Below are positions 32,281 to 45,400 of a stretch of 64,000 nucleotides of DNA, in pieces. The notes beneath the pieces are model-generated. The model was not told where the DNA came from. It worked only from the letters and a program-made list of their open reading frames with translations, and did no database searches. How positions within the stretch are numbered: position 1 is the first letter of the stretch; every line of letters begins with the position of its first letter. A program made the translations under genes and the position numbers. Origin of the DNA: Mercurialis annua (lineage: Eukaryota > Streptophyta > Magnoliopsida > Malpighiales > Euphorbiaceae); the NCBI RefSeq assembly GCF_937616625.2, contig NC_065570.1, forward strand, positions 70,087,665 through 70,151,664, written 5' to 3'.

Positions 32281-33049
32281 AGATATTAAAAAATATATTT
32301 TCCCCTCACATATCAATAAAAGTATATCATAATTTCTATCTATATTTTGAATCGTCAAACATTGAAAACTAGTATTTGAAGTTGCTAAAGTTTAAAACTA
32401 GGGTCGTAAATATAAATTACGTTAAAGTTTGTAATTTTATTTAAATTATCCTGGGTATATATAAGCACAAACAAATTGTATAATATTCTTTTTAATTAAA
32501 GAGATATTATTTTATTAAAAATTATTTCATATTAAATTTTTAAAAATACATTAAATTTTTTTTGTGCAATACATTCTTCAAATCATTACATAGAATTAGA
32601 TTTGGAGATTTTATGTCAAATCATAAGAACACAAAGAGGACCCTCACTTTATAATTTTGGCTTCTTCTTTACAAAGTTAGCCTTTGGAAGCAGCCTATTA
32701 TGGATAAAGATAATTCATTTATTTTTCTTTCATCATTCATTTTATTTTACTCAAATAGCTAGTTCAAGATTTTCAATTTGTACTTTTTTTTTCTTTTGTT
32801 ATCATAACTTATGATAATTATTACTCTTGCCCAATAAGGCGGCTTTCATGGCAATCAACTAGTATGTTACTTTTGTATGGAAGCAATCATAGTAATAATC
32901 ATTTTAATATTACTTGTTTACTTATTTTTTGGTTTAGCTATTTGGATTGAATTTACAACTCGGCGTTTCAATAATTTGGTGAAACTTTAGAGGAGAAAAT
33001 AAAATGAACAAAGAGTAATTTTGGATCTTAAACTTATAAGCGAAGTTTA
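32281..33049. other. Intergenic, no gene seen
   Basis: AT-rich. The open frame at 32602-32814 has no recognisable domain and its composition is that of the surrounding DNA. Confidence 0.45.
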
Positions 33050-33051
33050 TA

Positions 33052-33314
33052 CTCCCTCCGTCCCACTTAAGAAGGGACATAGCCCTTATGCACATATATT
33101 AAGAAAATAATAATTATTCTTGGCTTTTCTTATTTTACTCTTATTAATTATTATCTTGTAATTTGTGTGTAGAGTATTAGCTTTAATTATAGGAAGAGAA
33201 AATGAGGGTATAAGAGAGAATTCCTTATAAAATGGCACAAAAATCATGAATTGGCCTTCTTAAATGGAACAAAAAAAATTGAGATATGTCCCTTCTTAAA
33301 CGGGACGGAGGGAG
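33052..33314. mobile_element. Stowaway (Tc1/mariner) MITE, 263 bp
   Basis: Ends CTCCCTCCGTCCCACTTAAG and ...CTTAAACGGGACGGAGGGAG with flanking TA at 33050-33051 and 33315-33316. No coding capacity. Confidence 0.92.
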
Positions 33315-33402
33315 TATAAGTTAAAGTTAATCTATTTTATTATTTAGTTTCAAATTCTCTAAAATAAATCTGATTATATATTTATATAGTGTATGAAAAG
33401 CA

Positions 33403-33706
33403 ACAACGGTCTATTTTACCCCTTCAACTTGAAACAAGAGATCAAATAAGGTTAAATTTGTGGCTTTCAACAAAAACACCCTCAAATTAAGCGTTTTGAC
33501 TCGTTTACCCCTTCAGCTCCAAATGGCCTAATAGTTTGTTGCCACCTAAGCCCCAAGTGCTCTAATTATTATATTTGTCACCTCAATAAAATGGGTAAAT
33601 GAACCAAATTAACCAACATAGGGATATTTTTGTCCAAAAATTTAAACTTGTCCTATAATATATTTTACCAAATTGAGGGGATGAAATGACTCTTTGTTGG
33701 TATGAA
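33403..33706. repeat. Imperfect inverted-repeat element
   Basis: Left end caacggtctattttacccct and right end (reverse complement) caaagagtcatttcatcccc match imperfectly over about 28 bp. Target duplication not identified. Probably an old MITE. Confidence 0.35.
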
Positions 33707-34523
33707 AAGTAATCATGAAATATTTTTATTTAATATATTACGTGCTTTAAAAATATGAAATTCAAACTAGTCTTATTTATTTTAAAAAAATTACAGACTA
33801 CGTAACATAGATTGAATTTAATTTATATGAATCTGCTCTATAGGTTCAAGTACCATAATGTTAGATTTTTTTAGACTATATCACTAATATCATCCTCTTT
33901 TTAATTTATACAGATTTTTAAAATTTATACGCAAAACTTTATTGAAAGATAACAAATTTTGTGATCACGTGGATTAATATGCACCGGTGATCTGTAATCT
34001 ACATTGAAAGAATACATTGCCTGCTATAGAGTTACATTCTTCTGGTCTGGATGCAAGAATGTTTTCTTCCGCCAAATGCCACAAATTTTTCAAAAGTAGG
34101 TAGATTCTAAAATAAAATGAGTAAAAGTCAAGAATGTTATTCTATTTTATTGAATAATCTGATTCTATCTTTTCTTTCTTCAAATAATTACAGTCATTTC
34201 ACTAAAATTAAACCTAATTTATTTATTTATATATAAAAATTCTATTTAATTTCTCATTACATTTATTTATTAATTTGTTAAAAATCATTTTCGTATATTT
34301 TTACTCACTGCTCGGCGATTTTAAAAGTAAAACATGAATAAAAGTCAAATTGATGCATCATTATTCATTAACCATTTGCTATATGTAATCTTCTTCTATA
34401 AAAGTAAGTGCTATCATGAAATTTGTTTTTTTTGTACTAGTAAGCTAGTAATTTTGAATTTTATTATAAGTGCTGCAATATGATTTTTTACCTCATATAA
34501 ATCACTCGTTTAACTATTAACAC
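33707..34523. other. Intergenic, no gene seen
   Basis: AT-rich; nothing recognised. Confidence 0.45.
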
Positions 34524-34531
34524 ATTCTAAG

Positions 34532-34984
34532 TTAGGTAGCACGGAAACAGAAAATGGAAACGACACGAAACGAAACGGACACATGAAAACGGATTTTTTT
34601 TAAATGAAGGACATCACAACGTGTGGAAAACGTGTAAATAATAAAAATATAAAAATATATTTATAATATTAAAAATTATAAAATGTTACATATATTAAAT
34701 TTTATTTATATATTTATGCCAATTAATAAAATAAATCAAAATAATTCAACCCAACAAAAATAAAAATATACGTTTTATTATAGATAAAGTAAACAATATA
34801 ATTATGGGTAATTGATTCAAAAAAAAATATTTGTTGAAAATGTTTTAGATCTCTTTATAATTATATTTTTTTTATTTACGGAAACGGTCCGAAATGTTTC
34901 CTTATGAGTTTGCGAGAGTTTCCGGTTTCCAAAACATTTCTGAAACGGGACACGCAACTTCATCGAAGTTTCCGTGCTTCTTAG
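34532..34984. mobile_element. hAT-like MITE, 453 bp, copy 2
   Basis: Same family as 26019-26486. It has the GTAGCACGGAAAC left end, the CACGCAACTT.ATCGAAGTTTCCGTGCTTCTTAG right end, and shared internal cgtgtaaataa and aatgaaggaca segments. Flanking 8-mers attctaag (34524-34531) and actctaag (34985-34992) match at 7 of 8 positions, again an 8-bp duplication. Confidence 0.82.
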
Positions 34985-34992
34985 ACTCTAAG

Positions 34993-36689
34993 TATCCTAT
35001 AATTTGGCTAATAAAAATTTAGTACATACTTTATAATTTAATTATCAAGAACAATAGAAATAATGAAGATTGATCATTAAAATGTAGTCATATAGGAGTT
35101 TAATATTTGATAATGAAGATTGAACCATTAACTAATATTTGATAAATTTTATTTAGATTAGTGTACAGATATGTAAGAGTTTAACTAGAATATTTGATAT
35201 TGTCAAAAAAAAAATAGAATATTTGATAAAATTTGTTTAGATTATTCCACACATGTAAGAGTTTAATTTTTTTAATTATTAATTGTGAATGTTGAAGGCG
35301 GACACGCGTCATGAATCCATAACATGAGACCTAATGGAAATCCGAGATTTGAGGCAAAATCAACATAGGATATTTTGAGGAATCCCTAGGTTTTATTAAA
35401 ATTTCCAATCTTCACTAAAATTGAGAAAAGTATCTCAAGAGATTACAATTTGTTTCACCCAAGCAATGCATCCTCCTAGTTTGCATCTTCTTTCTAAAAT
35501 CGGTGCATTATTCAAAACGCCACCATATCCTCCAACTCTTGTATCACCCAAAATTCTTAGGTTATTTACTTTTGTCCTAATAGAGTTATACAAAAACCAA
35601 CTCAAACACACACTCTCTCAAATCTGTTCTCCCTTCTCTTTTAAAAATACTTTTTTTTAATCATTTTTTCTTAAAAATCATCTCCTATCCACTTATATTA
35701 CTATAATAAATCTTTAAAAAAATTCGTTTAATAAAGTCTTTGTTAGAAAGTTTATACTTTAATTTGTGTTTTTTTATCATGTTTGAATAATTTATTCGGT
35801 CTTTTCCTCATATTTTACTAGATCTTTCAAAAAAAATTGAGTGTTCGTTCGGACTTTACATTCAAATTCTTATAAATCATTGGAAAGTTTGTAGATCCAT
35901 CTTTCTAAAATCTCATTGAAGATGAAAATCGAAAATAATAGATTTCATCGGATAGACCATATTGCATGTCAAATTGGAATGAGAATTATTTAAGTACCCC
36001 GTGCAACAGGAACATATAATTCATCGTTGAGTTAATTTTACGGGATCTATGTCATAGAATTTTTTTATCTTCAATTATTTTTATTGCCTATCTTGGATTG
36101 TTTCTTAGTATTTAGTAATTCAAATTTGAAAGATAATATTTTCCTCATTGTGATATGACTTTTATTATTTGTACACTCAATTCTAACTTTGAAAAAAATA
36201 GAGTTATAAATTGTATCATTATCACACAATTTAATATAACACAATTAATATTATATATTTTTATAATTTTATAATTTTTGCTCTACTTTTTTTATTATAC
36301 TCTTATTTATATAGCATTGTTCCTATTTCCTCATACGAATAAAGGATCATTTCGCCCCCTCAATTTGACACGAAATATAAAAAAAACTCAACTTCGCAAA
36401 AATAAATCATTTTACCATGAATTATATTTAGATTTTGTTCTTAAAACCCTAATCTTTAGTTCTTAACCTTTCTGTTATCTTTAATTAAAATTTTAAATTA
36501 TATCAAACTCACTCCATCTTGATTGCACTATAATTTCAAAATAGTATCTAAAGATACTTATTCAATTTATAACTTATTCAATTAAGTTAAAGTTCATTTA
36601 AAATAATAAATTACAACTATTAATTTCAGTTTTATATTCAATTTTTTTGAATTGTAATTTTTAAGTAAAATACTTTTACAGTATTAATC
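34993..36689. other. Intergenic, no gene seen
   Basis: AT-rich. Short duplicated segments (tagaatatttgata) near 35183-35225. The frame at 35421-35660 has no recognisable domain. Confidence 0.45.
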
Positions 36690-36782
36690 TTTTTATTAAT
36701 TGGAAAGAAGCACTTGGTGAAGGATTTGAACCCATGATCTAGCAGTTTGTTGCTTATACGATTTGAGCTATAATTCATTGGT
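36690..36782 (-). repeat. Short tRNA-derived SINE-like element, copy 2
   Basis: On the minus strand: ccaatgaattatagctcaaa.cgtataagc (A box), caaactgctagatcatg, gggttcaaatcc (B box), then ...ccaattaataaaaag. The same structure as the copies at 24892 and 50550; it has the best preserved B box of the three. Confidence 0.6.
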
Positions 36783-37349
36783 TATGAAATTATTATTTAG
36801 TAATATATTAAGAATAATTCATAAACTATTTTTTTACTTTTATCAACCCCTATATTATGTATGCACACAATATTTTGATTGAATATTATTTTAATTATTA
36901 ATTAATAATTTCAATTGTGGAGCTTTTTGACTCATGATTTTTAAAATGAATGTATTTTAATATATAAATTTAAATTTTATATTATAAAAATTGATACAAA
37001 ATTTATAAATTTATAAAAATGATTTTAAAATAATTATCAGAATTTAACTTTTTAAAATGTGATTTTAAATAAATGAGATTTTTAAACAGACTTAATTCAC
37101 ACGCCATCAATGAATTGGGCTAATTATATTATTGCCATTATTTTATTGGCGTATTATAAAATAATTGACCTTTTCCACAGATACTTGTTAGACTGACTTT
37201 ATTTAAAAAAAATCTTTAAATGATGAGTTTCGAAGGATAATTAATTTTAAAATTTATCAATTTTCATTTTTTTTATCAAATGGTCTTTTTATTATAATTT
37301 TTAATAAAATGAATGAATTGTATTCATTTAAAATTTTCTAATTGAATCA

Positions 37350-37350
<1 letters not shown>
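36783..37350. other. Intergenic, no gene seen
   Basis: Very AT-rich sequence between a SINE-like element and a TA microsatellite; nothing coding. Confidence 0.45.

Positions 37351-37384
<34 letters not shown>
37351..37384. repeat. (TA)n microsatellite
   Basis: Uninterrupted alternating A/T for over 30 bp. Confidence 0.9.
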
Positions 37385-37388
<4 letters not shown>

Positions 37389-37425
37389 GAATTGAGATTT
37401 CCTCAAGTTCAAATGAATTTGAGTA

Positions 37426-37549
37426 GGTCATGTTCACGAGTTACACCGTTCATTGTAAAATGTACGGTGTAGATTAATGTGATTTAAATTGTATTTTTTT
37501 ATCTATATTGTTCATTTTACAAAAAACGGTGTAAATCATAAACATGACC
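37426..37549. repeat. Small fold-back element, 124 bp
   Basis: GGTCATGTTCACGAGTTACACCGTT at the left is mirrored by AACGGTGTAAATCATAAACATGACC at the right, with a second pair (gtaaaatg / cattttac) inside. No target duplication was identified. Confidence 0.55.
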
Positions 37550-37555
37550 CTTTCA

Positions 37556-38110
37556 ATTTTTTTTATCAAAGGATAATATATTAAGGCAATAAACGGATTA
37601 CAACATAAATCGTTAAAATACATCGTAGATTAAAATTACAAAAAATAAAAAAACAACCTAAAACGCTATAATCGATCTACGAAAGGAAACAAAACAATAA
37701 TAGAAATTTAAAGACACAAATTTTACAAGTGTTGAGAATTTTCTGATACCAATTGCACCTTCAGAACTTCTATTCATCTCTTATTCCGCTGCAAATATAC
37801 TTCAAACGATTTAAAACGCTTGAATCTTTAAGAATTTAAGTATGAAGTTTGAACAAACTCTAAAGAATCTTGAACAATTCAAGAATCTAAAAAATACAAA
37901 CTGAATCAAAACACACAAAAAACAAAAACAGATCAATTCATTCAAAAAATAAGGAAACAAAGCAAGAAACGAACAGAGCCGAAATGATTTCCGGCTAGAT
38001 GCCGAGAATTACCGTATCCAACGCTCGAAATGGATCAAAATCAAATTTTTCCTCTCTAAAAGTATTTTCTCTCTCTAGAAGAGATAAGGACCACCACTTA
38101 CCCTCTCAAT
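37556..38110 (-). repeat. Possible truncated LINE/retroposon 3' region
   Basis: Read on the minus strand this ends ...tttattgccttaatatatta then cctttgataaaaaaaattg, the style of a plant LINE 3' UTR with an A-rich tail. No coding part remains and no target duplication was found. Confidence 0.3.
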
Positions 38111-40059
38111 TTCAAAATGATTAAAATTTTACAAAATGTTTATTATGTTGCGATATACATCCTTCTCTCTTGGTTACCCCTTGTTTGCGTTAAATTAAAG
38201 TGCACCCTGCCTCTTTTTTGACCACTACGTCACACTCTAGAAGGGTAATACTGTCATTGAAAAGGTTAGCTTTGATTACGTGGCATGTTAGGACAATTAC
38301 CTTAACACCCTGAATCCGAAGATCCAAACGTGCGTCTGTGGCTTCAAGAGTTTGTTAGAGTACAACATTCAAAAATATTTACTGCTTTAGCTTTCTTGTT
38401 GGGAAGCTGATATGACCTGTTTGCAAAATTAATCAATAACTTACACACAATAGACTACAATAAATCCCTTGCCTTTTCATTATTCTAAATTTCTTTCCAT
38501 GTACATAATCTTAACAAGTTTATAATTTAAATATTTTTCGTATTCAGCATAAATATAAGAACACTCCCTCATTTGTAAATTCCGAACAAATTCCACAATA
38601 ACACCACCCAACAGCAAAACACTCATAAACACTCGTATTTTTCATTACTTTTCAATCTTATAAACACTTTTACAATTGAATTTAGTCTATTTTTTGCTAT
38701 TTTAATTATCATTTACTTAACAAACTTTTGAAGTACTTGTTATAAAGTTAAATCAGCCCCAATTGCTTGTTAAGATTACACAAAATTTGAAATTCGCTTC
38801 CTGGCACGTCTGCAACACACGCTTACACAGTTGCAGTTTCTTGCTAAAATTGGAAAACACTTGACACCATATAATTTTTTTCGATTGAGCATCATTTGTT
38901 TAATCCATTATTATTTAGTCTTTATAAAAAAAAAAGGTAATAGAAATTAATATTATCATTTTACGTGTTTCTTTATATATGATGTTTTTATTTTGAGGTG
39001 TTTCAATACATATAAAAAAAGTTATTCTTAGCTAAATTTTATATGCTAAAAAAAACTCTTATCTACTTTTATGATTTTAACAATTATGGGGTAATACATT
39101 TGTAGTTTCGATAAATTTTATAATTGTAGCCAATTTGAATCTACATACTAGAATAAATTTTGGAGTTATATTTTGGTGACTTGTTAAAAAAACATGTATT
39201 CATAATATTTCTTAGGCCATGTATAATTAAAAAATACTATCAAAGAATTTCTATAATAATGATATAGGGAGAGTATTTAGTTATTAATTTATTGAAAAAA
39301 TAGTTTTTATTATTGATTACTATTATTCTTTATTAATATGTTCTAAATTATTAATTTTATAATTGATGAACTAAAATAATTTTAATTACATTATTTTTTT
39401 ATAAAAATATTATTGCAATTCACATGGAATTTATTTGACCCAATACTAACTAACAATATAATTTATTAGTTTTATTACCAGTATACTGTTTTAGTTTATC
39501 TTAATTTTATTAATAATTAAAATTAAAGTTATTATACTAATAGAATTAAATATTGAATAAAATTTTAAAAATAGTTATAATAAATAATTCAAATTCAAAT
39601 TATTATTATTATAAGGTCTTGTTCTTGATTTTGCACTTTTATAAACATTATGTGAAAATATAAATATATTTATATCAAAAAGACCTTGTTTTAATGTTTC
39701 CCTCTTACTAATATTAAAATTTTTAATTATAATTTAATATCATTTTTTCATTTAACACTATGAAAAGGTTTGAATTTTATATTTTCTATGGATATATAAT
39801 TACATTTTTTATAAAAACTTTGAAAACATTTTAAGAAATTATTAAATTTTTGTCTTAATAATAAAAAATTTATTTTTGATATGTAAAACATCACTACCAT
39901 TGACTCACTTATATTTAATATATAATATTTAATAAACTAATAATTATAATAAGTAATAAAAAATAAGAAATCAACTTTGTTCGATATTGGGTAATTAATA
40001 ATTTTATTATTTAATAATTGATAATATTTAAAATACTACTATTAAAGATGTTTTGCTCG
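38111..40059. other. Intergenic, no gene seen
   Basis: AT-rich, low complexity. No coding, RNA gene or clean element ends recognised. Confidence 0.45.
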
Positions 40060-40105
40060 CCCTCTCCCTCCCTCCCTCTCTCTCTCTCTCTCTATATATA
40101 TATAG
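40060..40105. repeat. CT/CCCT and TA microsatellite
   Basis: cctctccctccctccc followed by (CT)n and (TA)n. Confidence 0.85.
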
Positions 40106-40477
40106 GTTAAATTAATTAATTTATTATTCACTTTAATTTTTTTTTAATTAATTATTCAGTTTTACTTGTACGATGCATAATTAAAATATTATCCACATTT
40201 ATTTTATTATAATGTGAATTTTTTTTTGTCTTATATATCAAGTTAGGAGGACAATGCAAATAAATGAATTAAATTTTCGTAATTTTAAAGTATACGTAAT
40301 TAATTTTTTCTATAAATTATATTAATATTAGATCCATAAATGTAAATTTTTTAAACAGTTGAACTATATTAATTTTAGATTTTTTATAATTTAATTCAGT
40401 AAATGAATAACTGTAACATGTATTTTCACGTATGAAACATGTATTCTTTTGTTTAAGTAATTAACCACCTTTATCCA

Positions 40478-41370
40478 GGCTAATAATCACCGACGGTCCT
40501 CGACTTTTACCCCAAACTTCCTAAACCCCCTATACTTTCAAAAACTTCCCTAAACCCCTCAACCTTTGTGGCGGCGCCATTCACGGTCCTTATAGACGAA
40601 AATACCCCTCAGCGCTGTCATTTTTTGGCGCCAGTAAATATATATAAAAAAAAACGGCGCCAGGTGTCCACTGACACGTCATTAAAATATCTAAAAAAAA
40701 ATTAAAACACCCAAAATACCCCTAAACACTCAATCAAATCGAACCACACCAATCAAACCCAACCCACCCGGTCAATTTGTCAATCACCGTAGCCCGCCGC
40801 CACGGTCCACCACCGTCGGCCGTCGCCCTCCGGGCATCTGTTCTTGAAGGAACAGATCGTTCCTTCAAGAACAGCTTGGAGGAACGATCTGTTCCTTCAA
40901 GAACAGATCTTGAAGGAACAGTCGTTCCTTCAAGCGTCTTCTCAGACGAGAAGACGACCCAGCTGGGTCGTCTTCTCACCTGAGAAGACGACCGGCTCCG
41001 GTCGTCTTTTCACCTGAGAAGACGACCGGAGAGGTCGGATGGGTTGGGTCGAGTGGGATGGGTCGGGTGGGTTGGGTGTTGGGTTGATGATTTTGGTTAG
41101 GGTAGATTTTTTTTTCAAATATTAATTTGGGGGTATTTTGGGGTTTTCAAATTTTTAGTGTATTTTGGTGACGTGTCAGCTGACATGGCGTCGCCAATTT
41201 TTTTTTAAATGACAGCCGCCAAAAAATGACGGCGCTGAGGGGTATTTTCGTCTATAAGGACCATGAATGAGCGCCGCCACAAAGGTTGGGGGTTTAGGGA
41301 AGCTTTTGAAAGTATTGGGGGTTTTAGGAAGCTTGGGGTAAAAGTCGAGGACCGTCGGTGATTATTAGCC
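40478..41370. mobile_element. Mutator-like MITE with long inverted repeats, 893 bp
   Basis: Both ends read GGCTAATAATCACCGACGGTCCTCGAC..., and the arms match closely for at least 150 bp (through CCTTTGTGGCGGCGC and TTATAGACGAAAATACCCCTCAGCGC), then more loosely to about 260 bp. The 9-bp duplication ctttatcca is perfect (40469-40477 and 41371-41379). The middle (40830-41035) is a chain of short palindromes based on GTTCCTTCAAGAAC and AGAAGACGACC, which explains the opposed open frames there. The inverted arms should form a strong hairpin if transcribed. Confidence 0.88.
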
Positions 41371-41617
41371 CTTTATCCACAAACAAAAAAATAAAAAATA
41401 TAAATTTTTTCTCCTAACATAAGTTAAAATAAATTAAAAAATATAAACTCCAAACAAATCTTTTAATTTTGAAAATAGAATAATAAGATTAGTTAAAATA
41501 TATTTTTATAAAATTGAATAATTTTATTAGTCATTTCATATGCTAAATTTTTTATTGAATTATAATTTGATCCAAATATGTTTTTTAGTAATTCAAAATA
41601 TTCTCAATAAAATTATA

Positions 41618-41893
41618 CTCCCTCCGTCCCAAATAATAGTTCACTTTCTTTATTTTTTTTGTCCCAAAATAATTGTCCATTTTTCTTGTAAATCACAATT
41701 TAGAGTGTTTATTTTTTATATTATCCTTTTTTAAAATGTATCATTTATTGCTATTAGCCTATGTTCATAACATTTAATAAGAATATGATAGGAAAAATGA
41801 AGATAAATTTATGAAAAATTAGCGTATTAATTATATTTTTTAAACTGTGTGTAAAGAAAAAGGTGTACTACTATAATTTTGGAATGGAGGGAG
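41618..41893. mobile_element. Stowaway (Tc1/mariner) MITE, 276 bp
   Basis: Ends CTCCCTCCGTCCCAAATAAT and ...TTTTGGAATGGAGGGAG (one change in the right core), flanked by TA at 41616-41617 and 41894-41895. Lies about 570 bp upstream of the PRAF start codon. Confidence 0.88.
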
Positions 41894-42189
41894 TATAAAA
41901 ATTGAATTTTTAGAAAATAAAAAATAAAAAAGTAAATACATATAATAGTGTTCTTCTAGTGCATTGGAAATGTCTTCTCATTTATCTTTTCACATAATAA
42001 ACTTTACCTTTTACTTTTCTTTGTTAATTGTTTTTAAAAATTTCCTTATTTTGACTCTTTCCGTACTTCTCCTCCTTTTTAATTTTAATTACTACAACCC
42101 AACTCTCCTTCTCTCTCTTCTCTCCTCTACCCGTTTTTTCCGCCTTCTCCGACACGACGCCGTTCACTTCGCAACCTCGTGTCCTTCCT

Positions 42190-42462
42190 GAAAACCACGT
42201 TCATTGGCCGGAAAATAGCTATTTAAGTAGGCAGTGGCTCGACGGCTGGCTGCCGATCATTGAGTCAGTGAGTTTGACTTGGAAAAAATTTGGGTTTGAC
42301 TAAGGTTTGTAAATATATAGAAAGATCTGTTGAAGTTTTAGAAGGGGTTAGAGAGAGAGAGAGAGAGGTAGTGGTTAGATGTTTAGATGGTAATAGAATG
42401 AACGGAACTCCGGTGAACGATCGGAGAGGGAGGTGGCGTTTTCGTAAATTTCTTCACATGGA
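42190..42462 (+). promoter_or_regulatory. PRAF proximal promoter and 5' leader with upstream ATGs
   Basis: An ATTGG (inverted CCAAT) at about 42202 and a TATA-like ctatttaag at about 42219-42227 suggest transcription starting near 42250. The leader then has a (GA)n run at 42350-42367 and three upstream ATGs at 42379, 42387 and 42398. The first two open tiny frames (4 codons each). The third runs past the main ATG out of frame and, after splicing, would stop early in exon 2 (40 codons). Promoter placement is inference. Confidence 0.45.
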
Positions 42463-45400
42463 ATGGCAGATCTTGTTTCTTACCCTAATAATGCAGAACG
42501 TGACATCGACCAGGTCCCTCTCCTCACTTCTATTACCTTTTTGCCAAAAAATAAAAATTGAAGTGTTCTGTTTTTATTTTTTGCTTATTTTTACTTAATG
42601 TTAGAATTTTTTTCTGTGTTATTTTTTAATTTTTTGCTTAGTAATTTTTCTTTTATCTTCAAAATGCATGTGAATTTCGTAGTAAATTGTTGCAAAAAGA
42701 AAAGAATTACTGATTAATCTGTTGGGTAATGATTTTTTAAAAAAACTCTATATTGATTAATAAGGTGCCTATTTTTAGTAATTTAATTTTTATTTGGAGG
42801 GAACACAACAATACAGATTGGAGAAGTAAAAACGTGCCTGCCTAGTGCAACTAATATACAATGGATGAGAGAATTCACTAATTGTACCAATTTTTTAGAA
42901 ATGTGAATGATCTTGATTTGCGTTTTTGGCAGGCATTAATTGCTTTGAAGAAGGGTGCTCAGCTTTTGAAATATGGTCGTAAAGGAAAGCCTAAGTTTTG
43001 TCCGTTTAGACTTTCTCATGTAAGTTTTTAGTATAGGTACTCTTTTATTTATCAAAGGGTACTCATAGATGTGAATACTACATAGTTTTCTGCTTGTTTT
43101 TAGTTGGAATTTGAGAAATTTAAAATGTGCTTTGAAGAACTTATAATGTTAATTGTGCTTAAGTATTGATTTTGTTAATTTTACAATGAATTGTGTTCTG
43201 CATTATGTAAAATTTCAAGGCTTGTTTTTCTTACCCGAGTCACAAATTTCACTGAGCAAGATTTTTAATTGGTAGTTAGTCTGCATCTTTTTGTCTGTTG
43301 GTGCATCTAGTTGTTACTGTGCAGTTGGTCGAGGTTGGTTATACAAGATATGTTTGCTTTTTTATGCCTGTGTACATGGATAATTGCGGGGGCTGTAGAA
43401 TGTGAAATAGGGAGCTTGCCAGTTTTGAAGAAACTTTAGCAAGACAGGTTATTCATGGGATTTTCTGTTAACCTCTTTCATTTTTTATGCTCAAGTTGAT
43501 ATATGTTGCTGTTCTGATTCTATATGTTGTTTGTTCAGGCACTAAATTCTTCAGTTCTTCTTGATGCTTGTATGAATATATTTCGTGTTTATGGTTTGCA
43601 ACCTGCTTATTCCCTGGTTTGCTTTATCATGAAGAGGCCGCATGCTTCAGGGCTTTGACTTATGACCTAAACATCCTGCTTAAAAATTGAAAAATTCCGT
43701 TTTGATTATTCAATGTTTACTTATTGTATTCATTCTCCTATGGTTATCATGCTTTCGTAAATTTGGTTTCTGATAGTGTAATTCCATGCTCTGCTCATAT
43801 TTGTTTACTGTATCAATGTCACCCTTTTTTATTGTACTTCCTCTCATGTATATAAATCACAGGATGAAAAAACTTTAATCTGGATTTCAAGTAGCGGTGA
43901 AAGAAATTTGAAGTTAGCTTTTGTCTCTAAAATTATTCCTGGACAAAGAACTGTAAGATTCCTGTATACCTTTTACAGCAGTTTGGTGATTTATGTGATA
44001 TTTATTGTTTAATTCACCAGCAAAGCTCTTATATACTCCAACTGTCATTTAAATCGTTTCATCTCTTCTGCCAGGCTGTTTTCCAACGTTATCTTCGTCC
44101 AGAAAAGGACTATTTATCTTTTTCCCTTATTTACGACGACGGAAAACGTTCCCTTGATCTGGTTGGTGATGACGTTATATAATTGCTTTTCGGTTCCTGT
44201 ATCATCTTTTTAAACAGTGAACTTTATATGCTGTTGCCTTCTAGATCTGCAAGGACAAAGGTGAGGCTGAAGTTTGGATTGCGGGCTTAAAGGCACTAAT
44301 ATCCTCTGGGCAAGGTGGACGCTCCAAAATTGATGGATGGAATGATGGAGGCCTCTACCTTGATGTAATCCTATCTACCTTAATATACTGTTTATCTGTT
44401 CATTTCCCTTTGCGCATGCAGTCTTGAACCCTCTTTTCTTTCACTGTGATTTGTGTTAATGTCTTGGTTCAGAAAGAGTACATGTTTATATGGCATTATG
44501 CCCAAACAGATCATTAGTATTTAACATCCAAAAGCATATTGAATTTGAGTTTTTTTTAAAAAAAAAAAATTGGAGGGAGAGAGGTGTCAACTTGTGAAGA
44601 TAAGGCTGTTTGTTCTAATCTGTCTAACGCATGTAGTTAGTTAGGATTTACTCTGTTATCTGCTACAGTACCCTTAATTGATGAGAAATAATGCAAGGAT
44701 CTTTTGGTGTGTTTGTGGCTATGATGTCTATTGCTATTAAAGGTATATGCTGCAATTATTTTTTATTGGAATGGCAATATTAAGAGGTTAAAAATGTAAC
44801 GATTGTGATGTCATTTCACATTTTAAACTTCTGCAGTTGGTGTCGTTGGTGTAATTATGTTTGAATTAATTTCAGGATGGCAGAGACTTAACATCAAGTA
44901 GTGCAAGAGACAGTTCCATTAGTGTTACTCGAGATATTTGCTCTCCAGATATTTCTGTTAGTTCTAATACAAATTCTTCTCCAAAAAGTTTCCGACCAGA
45001 AAATTCTCCAAATTCTGATCGGTCACATGTACCATCAGACAACACAAATATGCAAGTTAAAGGATCTGGTTCAGATGCTTTTCGGGTTAGTGTTTCTAGT
45101 GCCCCAAGCACTTCCAGTCACGGTTCTGCACCAGAGGATTGTGATGCTTTAGGCGACGTATACATATGGGGTGAGGTCATTTATGATAATACCGTCAAGC
45201 TTGGGGCCGATAAAAATTCAAATTATTTTAGCACTAGGGCAGATGTGCTTCTCCCAAGGCCTTTAGAGTCTAATGTAGTTTTAGATGTGCACCATATAGC
45301 TTGTGGGGTAAAGCATGCAGCGCTAGTAACAAGGCAAGGTGAAGTGTTTACATGGGGTGAAGAATCTGGTGGCCGGCTTGGCCATGGTGTTGGGAGGGAT

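Noticed and set aside
40734..40983. Opposed 81- and 68-codon frames
   Set aside because: Both are translations of the palindromic core of the MULE-MITE; their mirror relation explains the similarity of the two peptides.
42290..42598. 102-codon frame at the PRAF start
   Set aside because: Begins at TTG and runs through exon 1 and intron 1; only its ATG-initiated part matters, as an upstream frame.
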